Of a DNA stretch of 64,000 nt, positions 38,301 to 49,000 are shown piece by piece. The position numbers and the translations under genes were made by a program. The DNA comes from Tetramitus jugosus. Its lineage: Eukaryota > Heterolobosea > Eutetramitea > Acrasida > Vahlkampfiidae. The notes under the pieces are model-generated. The model had not been told where the DNA came from, made no database searches, and saw only the letters and a list, made by a program, of their open reading frames with translations. Location: contig OW569372.1 of NCBI GenBank assembly GCA_937625935.1, forward strand, positions 186,001-250,000, in the 5' to 3' direction. Each line of letters starts with the position of its first letter. Position 1 is the stretch's first letter.

Positions 38301-39365
38301 TTACGAGTAGCAACGAAAAATGCCAAAATTATTGAGCAATGTTCCTCGCATGAATCTTCCATCTGTTCTTTACTGATTAATATTGTCAATGGAAACACTC
38401 ACAGTATCCCAGTCAGAGAACTAGCAGCCAAAACCCTGAAATACTTGGCAACTCGAAGCTCAGGCCTGTTAGACAAACTAAATGAGGATAACATGTACGA
38501 AACAAAGATTGCACTATACACAGCTCTGTGTCAGGATGAATTATTCACTTCTTTAATTGCTCCTCCAATCCATCCAGGAGGAGCCATGGGCTACATGGGC
38601 ATTAATTTAAATAAGAAGGACGAGAATGAACTTGAGAGCAAACGTTTATTCGAGCAAATGTTGAAACAGACGTACTATCTTCAGAAGTTGATCAGCCTCG
38701 AACAAAACAAATTGAATGAACCATCGAGCCGAATCTCCGTGAATATCACCAAAAAGGCAGAGGAACCAGTAGTTGTCTCTCCATCTGAAACTCCGACTCG
38801 TCCAACACCACCAAGCAGTCCTCCGTCCGTTTCGAAGCTTGGTACACCAACGCCCCCTGCAACTCCACCACCATCAACCAAGTTGGAGGCAACCCCATCA
38901 ACACCTCCAACAATTGATACAGAAGAAACAATCGCTCCTATCTCAGCAGATGATGTACCACCTATGGAACAGCTATTGGTTGATCCAGGATTGCAAGAAA
39001 TTCAATTCGAAGACCAAGAAACATTGAGTGAGATCGAAGTGGACGATGAAGAGTCAAACATATCCCATGATAGCATGCCATCTTCCACTAATATTGCCTC
39101 TTCACCTCCACCTCCTCCCCCAATGATTCCTCGTTCCCTGAATTTGGATGTCCCAACCAAACGATTCTCCATGAATTCAAGTTTAATGAGTGATATTCAA
39201 AGAGGAATAGCACTCAAATCTCCTACGGCCAGTCCGCGTAGTACACCATCCCCTATTTCCAGTCCCACCTCCCTTGGTGCTGATTTTTTGTCCAAGATGA
39301 ATAACAGAAGAAGCCACATTCGGGATGACGAGTCCGGGAGTGGTTCCGATTACGATTCAGAGTAA
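32344..39365 (+). CDS. DNAJC13: RME-8/DNAJC13-like endosomal protein lacking a visible J domain
   Basis: Three exons: 32344-32459, 32551-32797 and 32874-39365, joined in phase by introns of 91 and 76 nt (both GTATGT donors), giving about 2284 residues. DNAJC13 is close to 2240. The N-terminus has two PH-like units of the RME-8 family ('NPNPYEVQKLIPWGEIS', 'RFRQIGSIVRCAS', 'FEYESAERDDLISSILE'). Four IWN repeats are seen at about 690 ('IIWNESMRNELL'), 1050 ('VIWSSDMREHL'), 1458 ('TIWNKQTLQEL') and 1753 ('FIWNQQMRQVA'), within long ARM-like helical arrays. The tail is Pro/Ser/Asp-rich. RME-8 acts on early endosomes, working with Hsc70 through its J domain; no HPD motif is found here. Family strong, the J-domain loss is notable. 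Confidence 0.8.
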
Positions 39366-39400
39366 AACATAAGTTTCAAAAATATAAGTTTCTAAGACAT

Positions 39401-41980
39401 TCAAGTCTCTTCTTTACTGGCAGCAAAGGTTTCATGATTCTTTCCGGAGAACATTTGGGAAATGTCTTCAGCCGTGTTTGCCTGCGAGAGTGGCTTGTCC
39501 TTTCTCACCTTCACAAACACTGGGAAACGCAAGCTGATACCTCTTTGGATGGGATCAAAAGCACGACCACATGTGTGAGTAGACGACTTGGACAACTCCA
39601 TAAACGACACTTCGATGAGTACGGATGGTTTGAACCAATGCTTGGTTGACTTGATCACGGGAGCACGAACATCATAATTATCCTGAGGTCCGTCGATACG
39701 ATAATTCTGTACCAGGTCATCCATCAGCTCGTTTGATATGCTCACACCAGATACACGCGTCACAGTTTCATATTTTCTAGTGACAGTATTGTATGCTGCC
39801 AAAATGAGTGATCGCCACTTTGATGAATTTTCTCGTTGTGTCGCTCCAATGCACACCAAGTCCAAAGTGTCACAGGCACTCTTTGCATAATCCTTCTTGT
39901 ACTTGTACCAACCTCTATATGATGGAGTATAGGATTGATCCATGTATTTAATAATCAGTCCTTCATACTTTTTCCCAACACAGTTTGCTAATTCATCCTG
40001 GAAGATTTCGAGTTTGTCGTCTAGAGGCAAATCTCCTTTCACCATACGATGGTATGCTCTATGAACAAGCTTGTCAGAGTCATCACCAGTATCTGGCACT
40101 TTGAAGACTGAATCCAATCGTTCTAATCGCTCTTTCAATGGCAATGACATAAATAGGTCTTCGGGTCTCAGTATATCAAACACGGCTATTCTAACTGGCA
40201 TCTTGGCTTCAGGATCCTCATGCAATCTACTGATTTGTGGTTGCAAACGTTGGAAGGGCAACGGTGACTTGGTTTCTTCATCAAAAGGATAGATTTCAGC
40301 ATCGAGAGTAAATGATTTCAGTGCACCATCAGGATTCACAGCCTCTATTATATACTTGTCCAGTGGACGCAAAGTGTCTGAGATGTTATTATGCAAGCGA
40401 CTAAAGTACTCTATTGACACACGAGACCTCAGACACTTGTAATGAATGTGTACTCTGTTGCCATCGTACTTGCACTCGAGTCGAATATCTGATGGCACAT
40501 TGAGCACCTTTTCAATGTTCTGACCAGATTTGGCCAACATGGGCAAAACCTTGTTTGTTTTTGCATTTTTGTTGACCAGAATCTCCACTGTACCACAGTC
40601 CAACACTTCCTCCAAGATCTTTGCCAATGATTTTCCCTCTTCAATCTTGGCAGCGATACCACTCGATACGTTGACGTACGGAACATGATTTGCATTGAGC
40701 TTTGCATTGTTTGACAGTGCAATTGCAAGTGCTTGCTCCAACATGGACTGCGTAATCACAACACCGAGATCAGAGTTGTTTAAAATACAATCGAACACGG
40801 ATTCAATCTCCTTGTTCGACACGGTCTCTCTCAACAAATCAGAAATGATAACCATTCGATCACCAATCAAAATATCTCCCATGACATTCACCATACCACT
40901 GTGCACTTGCTTAATCGTCAATGTTGGCTTCTTTGCCATCCAACATCCTTCATCCTTGTTGTAGGACCTCTGATTCAACGTGTGCATGTTCAGGTACTGT
41001 GACAAGATTTTTGCTTCGGGCCACATGTCCATCTTTGCCTTCCTATACTTTTCATACTTTGACAGATCATTAATGTTATCAGAGGGACCACAACGCAGTG
41101 CATGAGCAGCGACTCTTGCTGTTTTCAGTGTGACTCTGAACCGAGAACTCAACAAATCGAGCACCTGGATCACATGCTTGGGAGATTTTGATCTCAACAA
41201 TCGATCAAAATAAAAGGACAATCGTTCCATGTTCTCTCTAGAGGATACACCTCTGCATCGACTCAACACAAAATCAGCCAACGTCTTGAACAGGAACAAT
41301 GGATTGGAATTGACTCTTTTCACACTTGCTCCTTTTTGTGCCGTCACAATCGTAGCAGTTGTAGCAGAAGGAGTAGTCATTGAGCTTCTTGTTGTTGTTG
41401 GTGTTGCACTTGTGGATGAGGGAATAGTGGCAATTGTGTGTCGAGTGATTGGATGACTGTATTCTTCTTCGTCTTCTTCTTCTTCCTCCATTTCTTCATC
41501 ATTGATTTCATTCTTTTGTTGTTGTTGTTGTTGTTGAAGAGATGATGATGACTGCTTATCGAGATGAGAATCAAACTCTGTGGAAAACATGCGTTGTCTC
41601 TCTGCTGGGTCAATCATGTTATAGAGATCTTCAGCCTCCTTGTCACTCATGAGTTTGTTGTTGTTGACATTGTCTTCTGTAGAAGCTTCTTCAGCAGACA
41701 ACATGTTGTTGTCTTCATCACTATTGTTATTATTTTTTTTGCTACTTTGTCTTGTTTTCTTGGTGGTATTATTGTTGTTATTGTCATTGCTAGATTGTTG
41801 AAAAGGAGTGCTTGTTGTATGAAACGGTGAGGATTGTTGTTGTTGCAGTAGGAGAATTTGTTGTGGTTGAATGTGTGGTGATAGGATGAGATGTGGTTGA
41901 GATCGTCCATTGTGGATCAGTAGATGGGAAGAAGCTCGTTTGTGAGCACTTCTCAAGGCATATTGACGCAACTGAAACAT
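39401..41980 (-). CDS. ATP-dependent DNA ligase, probably mitochondrial
   Basis: The start is ATG 41980 (MFQLRQYALRSAHKRASSH), whose Arg/Ser/His-rich, acid-free N-terminus looks like a mitochondrial presequence; 859 residues. Residues 40-220 are Asn/Gln/Ser-rich. The ligase has an N-terminal DNA-binding domain (about 225-480), then the nucleotidyltransferase: motif I 'ECKYDGNRVHIHY' (adenylated Lys about 504), motif III 'TLDAEIYPFD', motif IV 'KKYEGLIIKY', motif V 'YKYKKDY', followed by an OB fold ('SLRFPVFVKVRKDK'). It should seal nicks using ATP. The layout fits DNA ligase I rather than IV because no BRCT domains are present. Dual or nuclear targeting through another start cannot be excluded. 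Confidence 0.83.
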   Translation of the reverse strand: MFQLRQYALRSAHKRASSHLLIHNGRSQPHLILSPHIQPQQILLLQQQQSSPFHTTSTPFQQSSNDNNNNNTTKKTRQSSKKNNNNSDEDNNMLSAEEASTEDNVNNNKLMSDKEAEDLYNMIDPAERQRMFSTEFDSHLDKQSSSSLQQQQQQQKNEINDEEMEEEEEDEEEYSHPITRHTIATIPSSTSATPTTTRSSMTTPSATTATIVTAQKGASVKRVNSNPLFLFKTLADFVLSRCRGVSSRENMERLSFYFDRLLRSKSPKHVIQVLDLLSSRFRVTLKTARVAAHALRCGPSDNINDLSKYEKYRKAKMDMWPEAKILSQYLNMHTLNQRSYNKDEGCWMAKKPTLTIKQVHSGMVNVMGDILIGDRMVIISDLLRETVSNKEIESVFDCILNNSDLGVVITQSMLEQALAIALSNNAKLNANHVPYVNVSSGIAAKIEEGKSLAKILEEVLDCGTVEILVNKNAKTNKVLPMLAKSGQNIEKVLNVPSDIRLECKYDGNRVHIHYKCLRSRVSIEYFSRLHNNISDTLRPLDKYIIEAVNPDGALKSFTLDAEIYPFDEETKSPLPFQRLQPQISRLHEDPEAKMPVRIAVFDILRPEDLFMSLPLKERLERLDSVFKVPDTGDDSDKLVHRAYHRMVKGDLPLDDKLEIFQDELANCVGKKYEGLIIKYMDQSYTPSYRGWYKYKKDYAKSACDTLDLVCIGATQRENSSKWRSLILAAYNTVTRKYETVTRVSGVSISNELMDDLVQNYRIDGPQDNYDVRAPVIKSTKHWFKPSVLIEVSFMELSKSSTHTCGRAFDPIQRGISLRFPVFVKVRKDKPLSQANTAEDISQMFSGKNHETFAASKEET

Positions 41981-42132
41981 GTTTAGTGAATTGTGGAAAT
42001 CAAATTTGTTGTTTTCTTTTTTTTTCAAGTTTTTCCGGCGAGCATTTGGGCGGGAAATCAAGCAATACAACCAAGCAGAAAGAAGGTATCATGTTCAAAG
42101 TAGCAATCAAATACAGTTGCAGATTATATATA

Positions 42133-42903
42133 TTACTCTTTTTGTGTAATGACCAAGATACCCAGGATGCCAATAACAGCAAACTTGACCCATGGATAAT
42201 CGTTCATCACGATTGTGACCATACCGACGTGTGGCAGAATGCCCTTGACTTGTCCAATAATGTGCTCCTTTCGCAACCATTCCATGTCTTCATTGTAAAT
42301 ACCATAACGATCATCTCTAGCATTGTTATCACCCTTGGTCAAGACAAACACATCATCCTTTGTACTGTTCATGAGAGATCACAAAATGACAAAATGACAA
42401 AAGAAACAAAAAAGCAAGGTGTCAGCCATTTGCTTTGGCGCCCATTTTTCACCCTTGTATTCCGTAAGAAAGCTTTGATCAAATTAGAAACATACTTTTC
42501 GTGATTTCGCGTCACTCGATGAACAATTGGAATATCTCTATTATTGAGCTTATAAACAACAATGTCTCCTGTTCGGATTGGCTTCTCCGTGTTCAAGCTC
42601 AAGAACAAGATGTCTCCTCTGTAGAATCCAGGCTCCATGCTACCACTAAAAAAACAATAAAGTCATATCATCACAAAAAAAGTTTGTTAGGATTTTCTGA
42701 ATGCAATCTCTTATAGAGAGCATCAAAAGCTTTTGATTTGAAAATACGTACGTGAGAACAACGACGATTGGACTCTCGCAGTTTGTGTACACTGAAAGGC
42801 CCTTCCATATGACTAGTGCAGCACAGACAACGAAAGCTAAGTTTACAATTTGAGAGATCAATTCTCTCACGTTCATGGATTTGAGCTGTTGCAGTGCTTC
42901 CAT
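42133..42903 (-). CDS. SEC11: Signal peptidase complex catalytic subunit SEC11
   Basis: Three exons: 42903-42752, 42645-42496 and 42364-42133, with introns of 106 and 131 nt; the joins are in phase and give 177 residues, almost the length of human SEC11A (179). An N-terminal membrane helix ('[18 protein letters not shown]') precedes the catalytic Ser in '[17 protein letters not shown]'. The catalytic His lies in 'IPIVHRV' and the Asp pair in '[10 protein letters not shown]'. '[16 protein letters not shown]' is the conserved C-terminal part. SEC11 cleaves signal peptides in the ER lumen using a Ser-His-Asp site. All key residues are present. The Ser preceding the Gly of the usual S-G-S-M motif is Thr here, a position that is not catalytic. 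Confidence 0.93.
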
Positions 42904-43061
42904 TTTTGTGTTTGTTTTTTTCTGACTGATTGCAATCAGAAAATTTTCACCTCAAGTGAATTTTGATCACAACAAGTTGTTTTTGTTTGTTTCGAATGAC
43001 GAGTGAACATTTGATGGTGTTTGTTTACAGGAAACCTTCTTCTTTATTGTTTGTAGGTTGT

Positions 43062-46000
43062 CTATTCATCCATTTGCTCGTCTTCTTCATCGTCATCTGC
43101 TCCTTCTTCGACGTTGAATTGGAAATCGTATTCTTGATCACAGCCGCGATACGCGTCACACATGAAGAACAGCTTGTATTCGTAGGAGCCAGGTGTCTTG
43201 GGTGCTGTGAATACGAGGTTGGTTTTTCTAGTCTTGTACGCGTCTACTCTCTTGATGGCACAAATGGTGTTCTTCTTGACGTCACCAATGACGAGCCACC
43301 ATTGCTCAACTCGCTTTCCAGGGAAGTATGGAGCATAAATAGGTGCATCAGGTTCCATATCTTCATCCACTTCGAATCGAACAGACATGACGACTTGTTC
43401 CTCGGTTCTAATATCATCCTTGTCCTCAATATTGTGATGCAGTTCGATATTTGGATATCTGTTCAGTGCATTCGCAACATCTACCATCATCTCGTCAGAG
43501 AATTTGAGAAGCGCATTTCTGTCATCATCTTCCATATTAATCAGATCAAATATGTTTTCAATGCCAGCCTTCTCGCACTTAGTAGCCAATTCTTGATCAA
43601 AGTATGGCAGTTGCATCAGATAGGAGTCCTTCTTCCAGCATGCCTGGGCAATCATTTGAGATAACTCCATGGCGGCCAGTGCTGGGTTTAACCAACCTTC
43701 AGTGGCAATAACATCCACCAATGATTGAATCAGTTTGACAGAGTTCTTTAACACAAATTGCTTGTCTTCTGTCATTTCGGCTGTCAATTTCTGACGAGAG
43801 AAATGAGATTGGAGCAATAGGTTCACCTTGGTGTGTGGGTCATTGTATTTTGGTTTCTCAATCTTGAGTGGAGCATGAGAGGCAATCTTATGAAGTATGC
43901 CTTCTTCCTTCTTTCTGATGACAATGTCCTCATCGAACTCGGATGCTGCACTCAATATTTCAAGTAGAGCTCGAATGTTTGACCGGTCAGATATGCTGGA
44001 GCTAAATATTTCAATAGTCGAGTATTTGATATAATAGTATGAAGAAATACTTCCAAGATTCATCGGGGTAATCTTGTCATCATCGACAGCAATACATCTG
44101 GATTGCTCTAACTCAGAAATGGTATTCTCGACCAATTCAGATAAATAATCAGATATGTGTCTGTTTGTGACACCATGTAAGTTGTAATAGTTAGGGTTCT
44201 TAGTGAGTCTTCTGTACAGGAACGTCCAAGTAAGATAATTGACAGCATCTTGCTTGCTTTCGATCGTTTTCGCATCAATCTCAGCATTCATATTGTCATA
44301 CAATAAGTGATCAAGATGTGACTCTACCGGGAATGGTTCGGACAAGAATTTCTTGTAGTACTCCTTCTTTGGGTTGTGGCACATGACGAATACCTTGCCT
44401 GACTCGTCCAATTTTGGTCGACTGGCCTTACCAACCATACTCAAAACATCCATGATTGAATACTCAGTGTATCTGTGCTCCTTACCATTATACTGTTCTG
44501 TACCCATGATAATGACAGCATGAGCATCTAGATCATACGCCCAGCTAGTAGAGTTGACACACACAAGCACAAGAATCACTCCACATGAGTACAAGTTCTC
44601 AACAATCTCCTTGTCAAGTTCAGACAAACCATCATCAAGAAATCCGATACCGTATTGGATGGTAGTCTTAAGCGTTGCATTTGATAGACGATCAATCAGT
44701 TGATCAAGTGAATCTTCTTGACGGCCAATGAATCGCTTTGGATTTTCATCAGTAGCTACTCTAGTGTACAGATCTACAGCGGTAGAACGTGTTTCTTTTC
44801 TTGATGAGGTGTAAACAATCGCAGGCTTACCGTAGGATTGATTTCGCAGAATGAGATATGCTGGCTTCATCATGGCTGACTGTCTAGCGTTGAAGCTACC
44901 TTGTGAATAGCCTTGAATATGAATATCGATAGGAATAGGACGAACACTTGGATGAAAATTGAAAAGGGTTTGATTCTTTGTTGATGCTCCAATCCATTCT
45001 CCTAAATCCTTTGCATTTGCGACTGATGCACACAATCCAATAATTCGTATCTTGTTCTGTACCTTAGAACAAATGTATCTCATTCTGGAAACAATCACTT
45101 CGATGATTGGACCTTTGTTTCCGCCAATGAGGTGAAGATCATCGACAATAAAGAGATTTATCTTTGTCACGACCTGTCTAGATCTCCACTTACGTGAGAA
45201 CATGTCCCATTGTTCTGGTGTACAGAGTGTGATGTTACTGTTTGTAAGTGTCTTCAGGTCAGCAACAATATCACCTACCAACACTCCAACTTTTAAATTC
45301 AAAGTCGAACCAAACTTGTTTTCCCATTGCTTGGCTCGCAGAGCAACACTTGCAGAATGAGGAACAACATACACACAACGGAAAGCTTCTCCATACTGAT
45401 TGAGAGCACGTAATATTGCCAATTCAGCACACACTGTCTTACCTGTACTCACAGGACCAGAGAGAAGAATGTTTTCATCCGTGTTATAGAAGGTGCTGAA
45501 TGTTTGAGTTTGAATCGGATTAAACTCTTGAATATCATCAAATAGCTTCTCGTACTGTTCGTTTCGAAGACTGCTGATAGGCAATAGGCGAAGGTCCAAC
45601 AACTCGGTAGGTGGAGCATACTTTTCAGGCAAAATCAAGTGTCTGAATGATATTGGAAGTCTGGTCTCTGATGAGAGCCACTTGTCGGATACTACCTTGA
45701 TAAAGTACTGTGGTGGAAGCGGCTCGAATACAGGTACAGTAAAGCTCACAAAGTGTTCATCTTGGGAGTACTTTTTCTTCAATAAGAATGGTTCCGAGTG
45801 AAGAATGTTTTCACCATCAACATCCTCAACAATGATCCAGAATGCTTCGGCAGGACCATGGATGGATTCTACGTATTGGAAGTCTGGAATAATAGTCAAT
45901 TCAATCTTTAGCACGCTTCGTGTGAGTGGTTGCACATGCGCAGTCAGATCAAGCTTTGGGAACTGATGAATGTGCTTGTAGATGGTGTTACCCATCTTCG

Positions 46001-49000
46001 GGAATCTAACAAGACTACCCAACTCAGCAGGCGATAAATCGAACAATCTAGCCCATGGCAAAGATCTCTTTTCCAACTGCTTCAAGATATCCTCAGGAAT
46101 ACCGCGGAATTGTCTTAAAGGTGTTTGAGAGCTCCACATTCTCTTTTCAATCATCTTGGCCAAATTGAGTACTCTGTCAGCAAGTTGGGCCCATCCACGC
46201 TTGAGCACAATTTCAAACAATGCTCTTGTAATTCTAGCAGCAGATTGAGTCAAGTAAACCATATCAGCCATGAGCGCAAATCCTTCTAGTTTCAATCGGG
46301 AGATGTACGCTTGTAGAAGTACATTGACCTTTGCAGATGGTTCATCGATTGACTCCTTGACAGGAATTGGCACTCTTTCTAAAAGTTTTAAGAGCTCAAG
46401 CTTCTCCTCTTGTCTAATCTGGATAAACTTAAACTCCTCTGACAAGGAGAAAACTCTAAAGAGTTCAATATCGCTCATTGTGGGCTTCAGATGTTCGTTG
46501 AAGGTAGCAACTGACTTATAACTCACATAGTAATGACTTGCAACTCTTCCTAGATCTGTTGATTGGAAGTTTCCAGTCTTTCGATCGTACTTGATCAAGT
46601 TGTGCTTTGACAACAGAGAGGCAGCTGTATGAATAAGATCTCTCCGTCTATTTTCGAGGTTACGATCATTCTCCAATGCATCTCTTTCTATTCCATAGAG
46701 CACTGGATTTCTCATCATACGCACAAACAAATATGTGTAACTGAGCCAATTAATTGCATCATTCATGTTACTGACTGTTCCAAGTACGATTTCTCCGTTT
46801 AGGTTATCTGCCAAGGGTTTGATAAATTGACTTTCGATTGGAAGTTGTTGATTGAGCAGTGATAGGTAATACTGTAATTCGGTATGACTCGTAATAATAA
46901 TACCTTCACCCTTGTCGTCGAATTGAGGTCTTCCAGCTCTACCCATCATTTGCATAATGTCCATGTAACTTAATTCTGACCACCTTCCCTTCTCTGGATT
47001 GTAGATCTGAGTTCCTTTGATGATAACTCTGTGTGCTGGTAGATTCACACCCCAAGCCAATGTGGCCGTAGATACTAATACTTGCAATCTACCATCAGCA
47101 AAGAGATCCTCAACGAGAGTACGATCCAATCTTGTCATACCAGCATGATGAATACCGAAACCATATGGCAATAGTTCCTTTAAATCAGGACTAGTTACAT
47201 TCTCAATTTCTGATCTCAAGATTTCTCGTGTGACACTATCGTTCTTAATGAACTTCTCAATCGTTCCATTCTCAATGGCCATCTCCTTGATTGTTTTGGC
47301 AGTTTTATACGTATCCTTTCTTGAGTGAGCGAACACGAGGACTTGATCTCTACCAACACATTCCATCACCTTGTTGTAAGTGATTTCATTCATTAGCTTA
47401 TACCTATTGAAAGCTTTTCGTTCAGTAATACCAATATATTGTTGCTCTAGAGGTACAGGACGATAACGATTATCAAAATGGAAGAGATTTTGTGGTTTCA
47501 CACGCAAAAATGTTGCCACATCTCGATAGTTTGGCAGTGTAGCTGACAAACCAACGATACGAATCGGTTCTTGAGTAGCCTCTTGTTGTCTAATTGTTCT
47601 GGCGACAACGGACTCTAATACTGGACCACGCTCATCGTGCAGTAAATGAATCTCATCAATAATGATCAATCTCACTAAACTGACATAGGTTCTATCTCCA
47701 CTCTTACGCGTAACGATATCCCACTTTTCAGGAGTAGTCACAATGATTTGTGTTTCATCGATTTGCTGCTTTGTCATATTGCGATCACCAGTCAGCTCTT
47801 GAATATTCAATCCATAACTATGGAACCGTTCGTTCAAATTACCGACAACTTCTTGCACGAGAGCTTTCATTGGTGCAATGTACACAATCTTAAAATCTTT
47901 TTCAATCAAATGAGTTTGTGTTTCGTCCAAATGCTTACTCAATTCATGCAAAATACAAAGCACAGCCACATTGGTCTTTCCCGCACCTGTAGGAGCACAG
48001 ATCAGCATGTTACCTCCCGAGTAAAAAGCAGACTTGAAAATCTTGCTTTGTATCCGATTCAACTTTTTTACATTGGGTAGTGAGGCATGAGCCCATCTGG
48101 GCAGTTCTTCAATATTTACAAAATGCTCGTCTTCCTTCATTTGTGGAGCTTGCAATCCCGGTATTAATACTTGCTCATATCCCTTAAATTGTTGCCGTAT
48201 GACTCCCTGGGGTAGTTCACATGTCTTGTTACTCATTAAATGACTTCCTTGTTCGAATGCCAATTCATCGAGATCCAACACCTGAGGAGGAAGTTCATTT
48301 CGCTCATCTCTTTCATCGATCTCCATTTTAGTCTCTGCACTTGGCTGTTTTCTTCGTGATGCAGCGTGCAGCTTTTGCAAAATTGGTGCCAACTGTTCAT
48401 TTGCTCTCATTTCTTCTTGAATCTTCCGTTTTGCCTCATGATCATCGCCAGCTCTCTTCAACTTGACACAATATACAATCTTCCACCTGTTTTTCATCAA
48501 TTTCTGGATTAATTTAAACTTATCGAATTCCAGTAGTTGAACCAACTTGTTCTCGCAGTCTCGATCATCGTTTAGCTGCAGTATATCGTACACCTGAGAG
48601 GAAACATTATTGGTTGTCGATGCATCGCCATAGTACTGTTTTAGTTCATTCGGCAGCCAGTCAACATCAATCGAGCTCGGATCAATATAATCTGGATCAC
48701 TTGTATCCTCTGATCCATCCTCCTTATGTGCACCACCATGTCTCCTATTGTATCCAATGTTTTGTGGTGCACTACTCTCGTCTTCATCTTCCATTGACTC
48801 ACCAGCATCATCTTTTTGATCTTCTTCATCTTCTTCGTCCTCTTGTTCGTCATCACTCTCAACGACATAGTTCAATTCACCTCCTCTCTTTCGTTTGTTT
48901 CCACCCATACCACTGCTATCACCTTCTACTTCGTCCTCTTCGTTAAACACTAACGATATGCCAATATCATCATTGTCGTTCATCATTGCATGATCCTCAT

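Noticed and set aside
32877-39365. The long frame as a complete protein by itself
   Set aside because: It has no ATG at its start; two upstream exons in phase supply the N-terminal PH-like part typical of RME-8.
42133-42903. Three separate short genes
   Set aside because: Together they form the full SEC11 sequence with its Ser, His and Asp in order and with in-phase introns.
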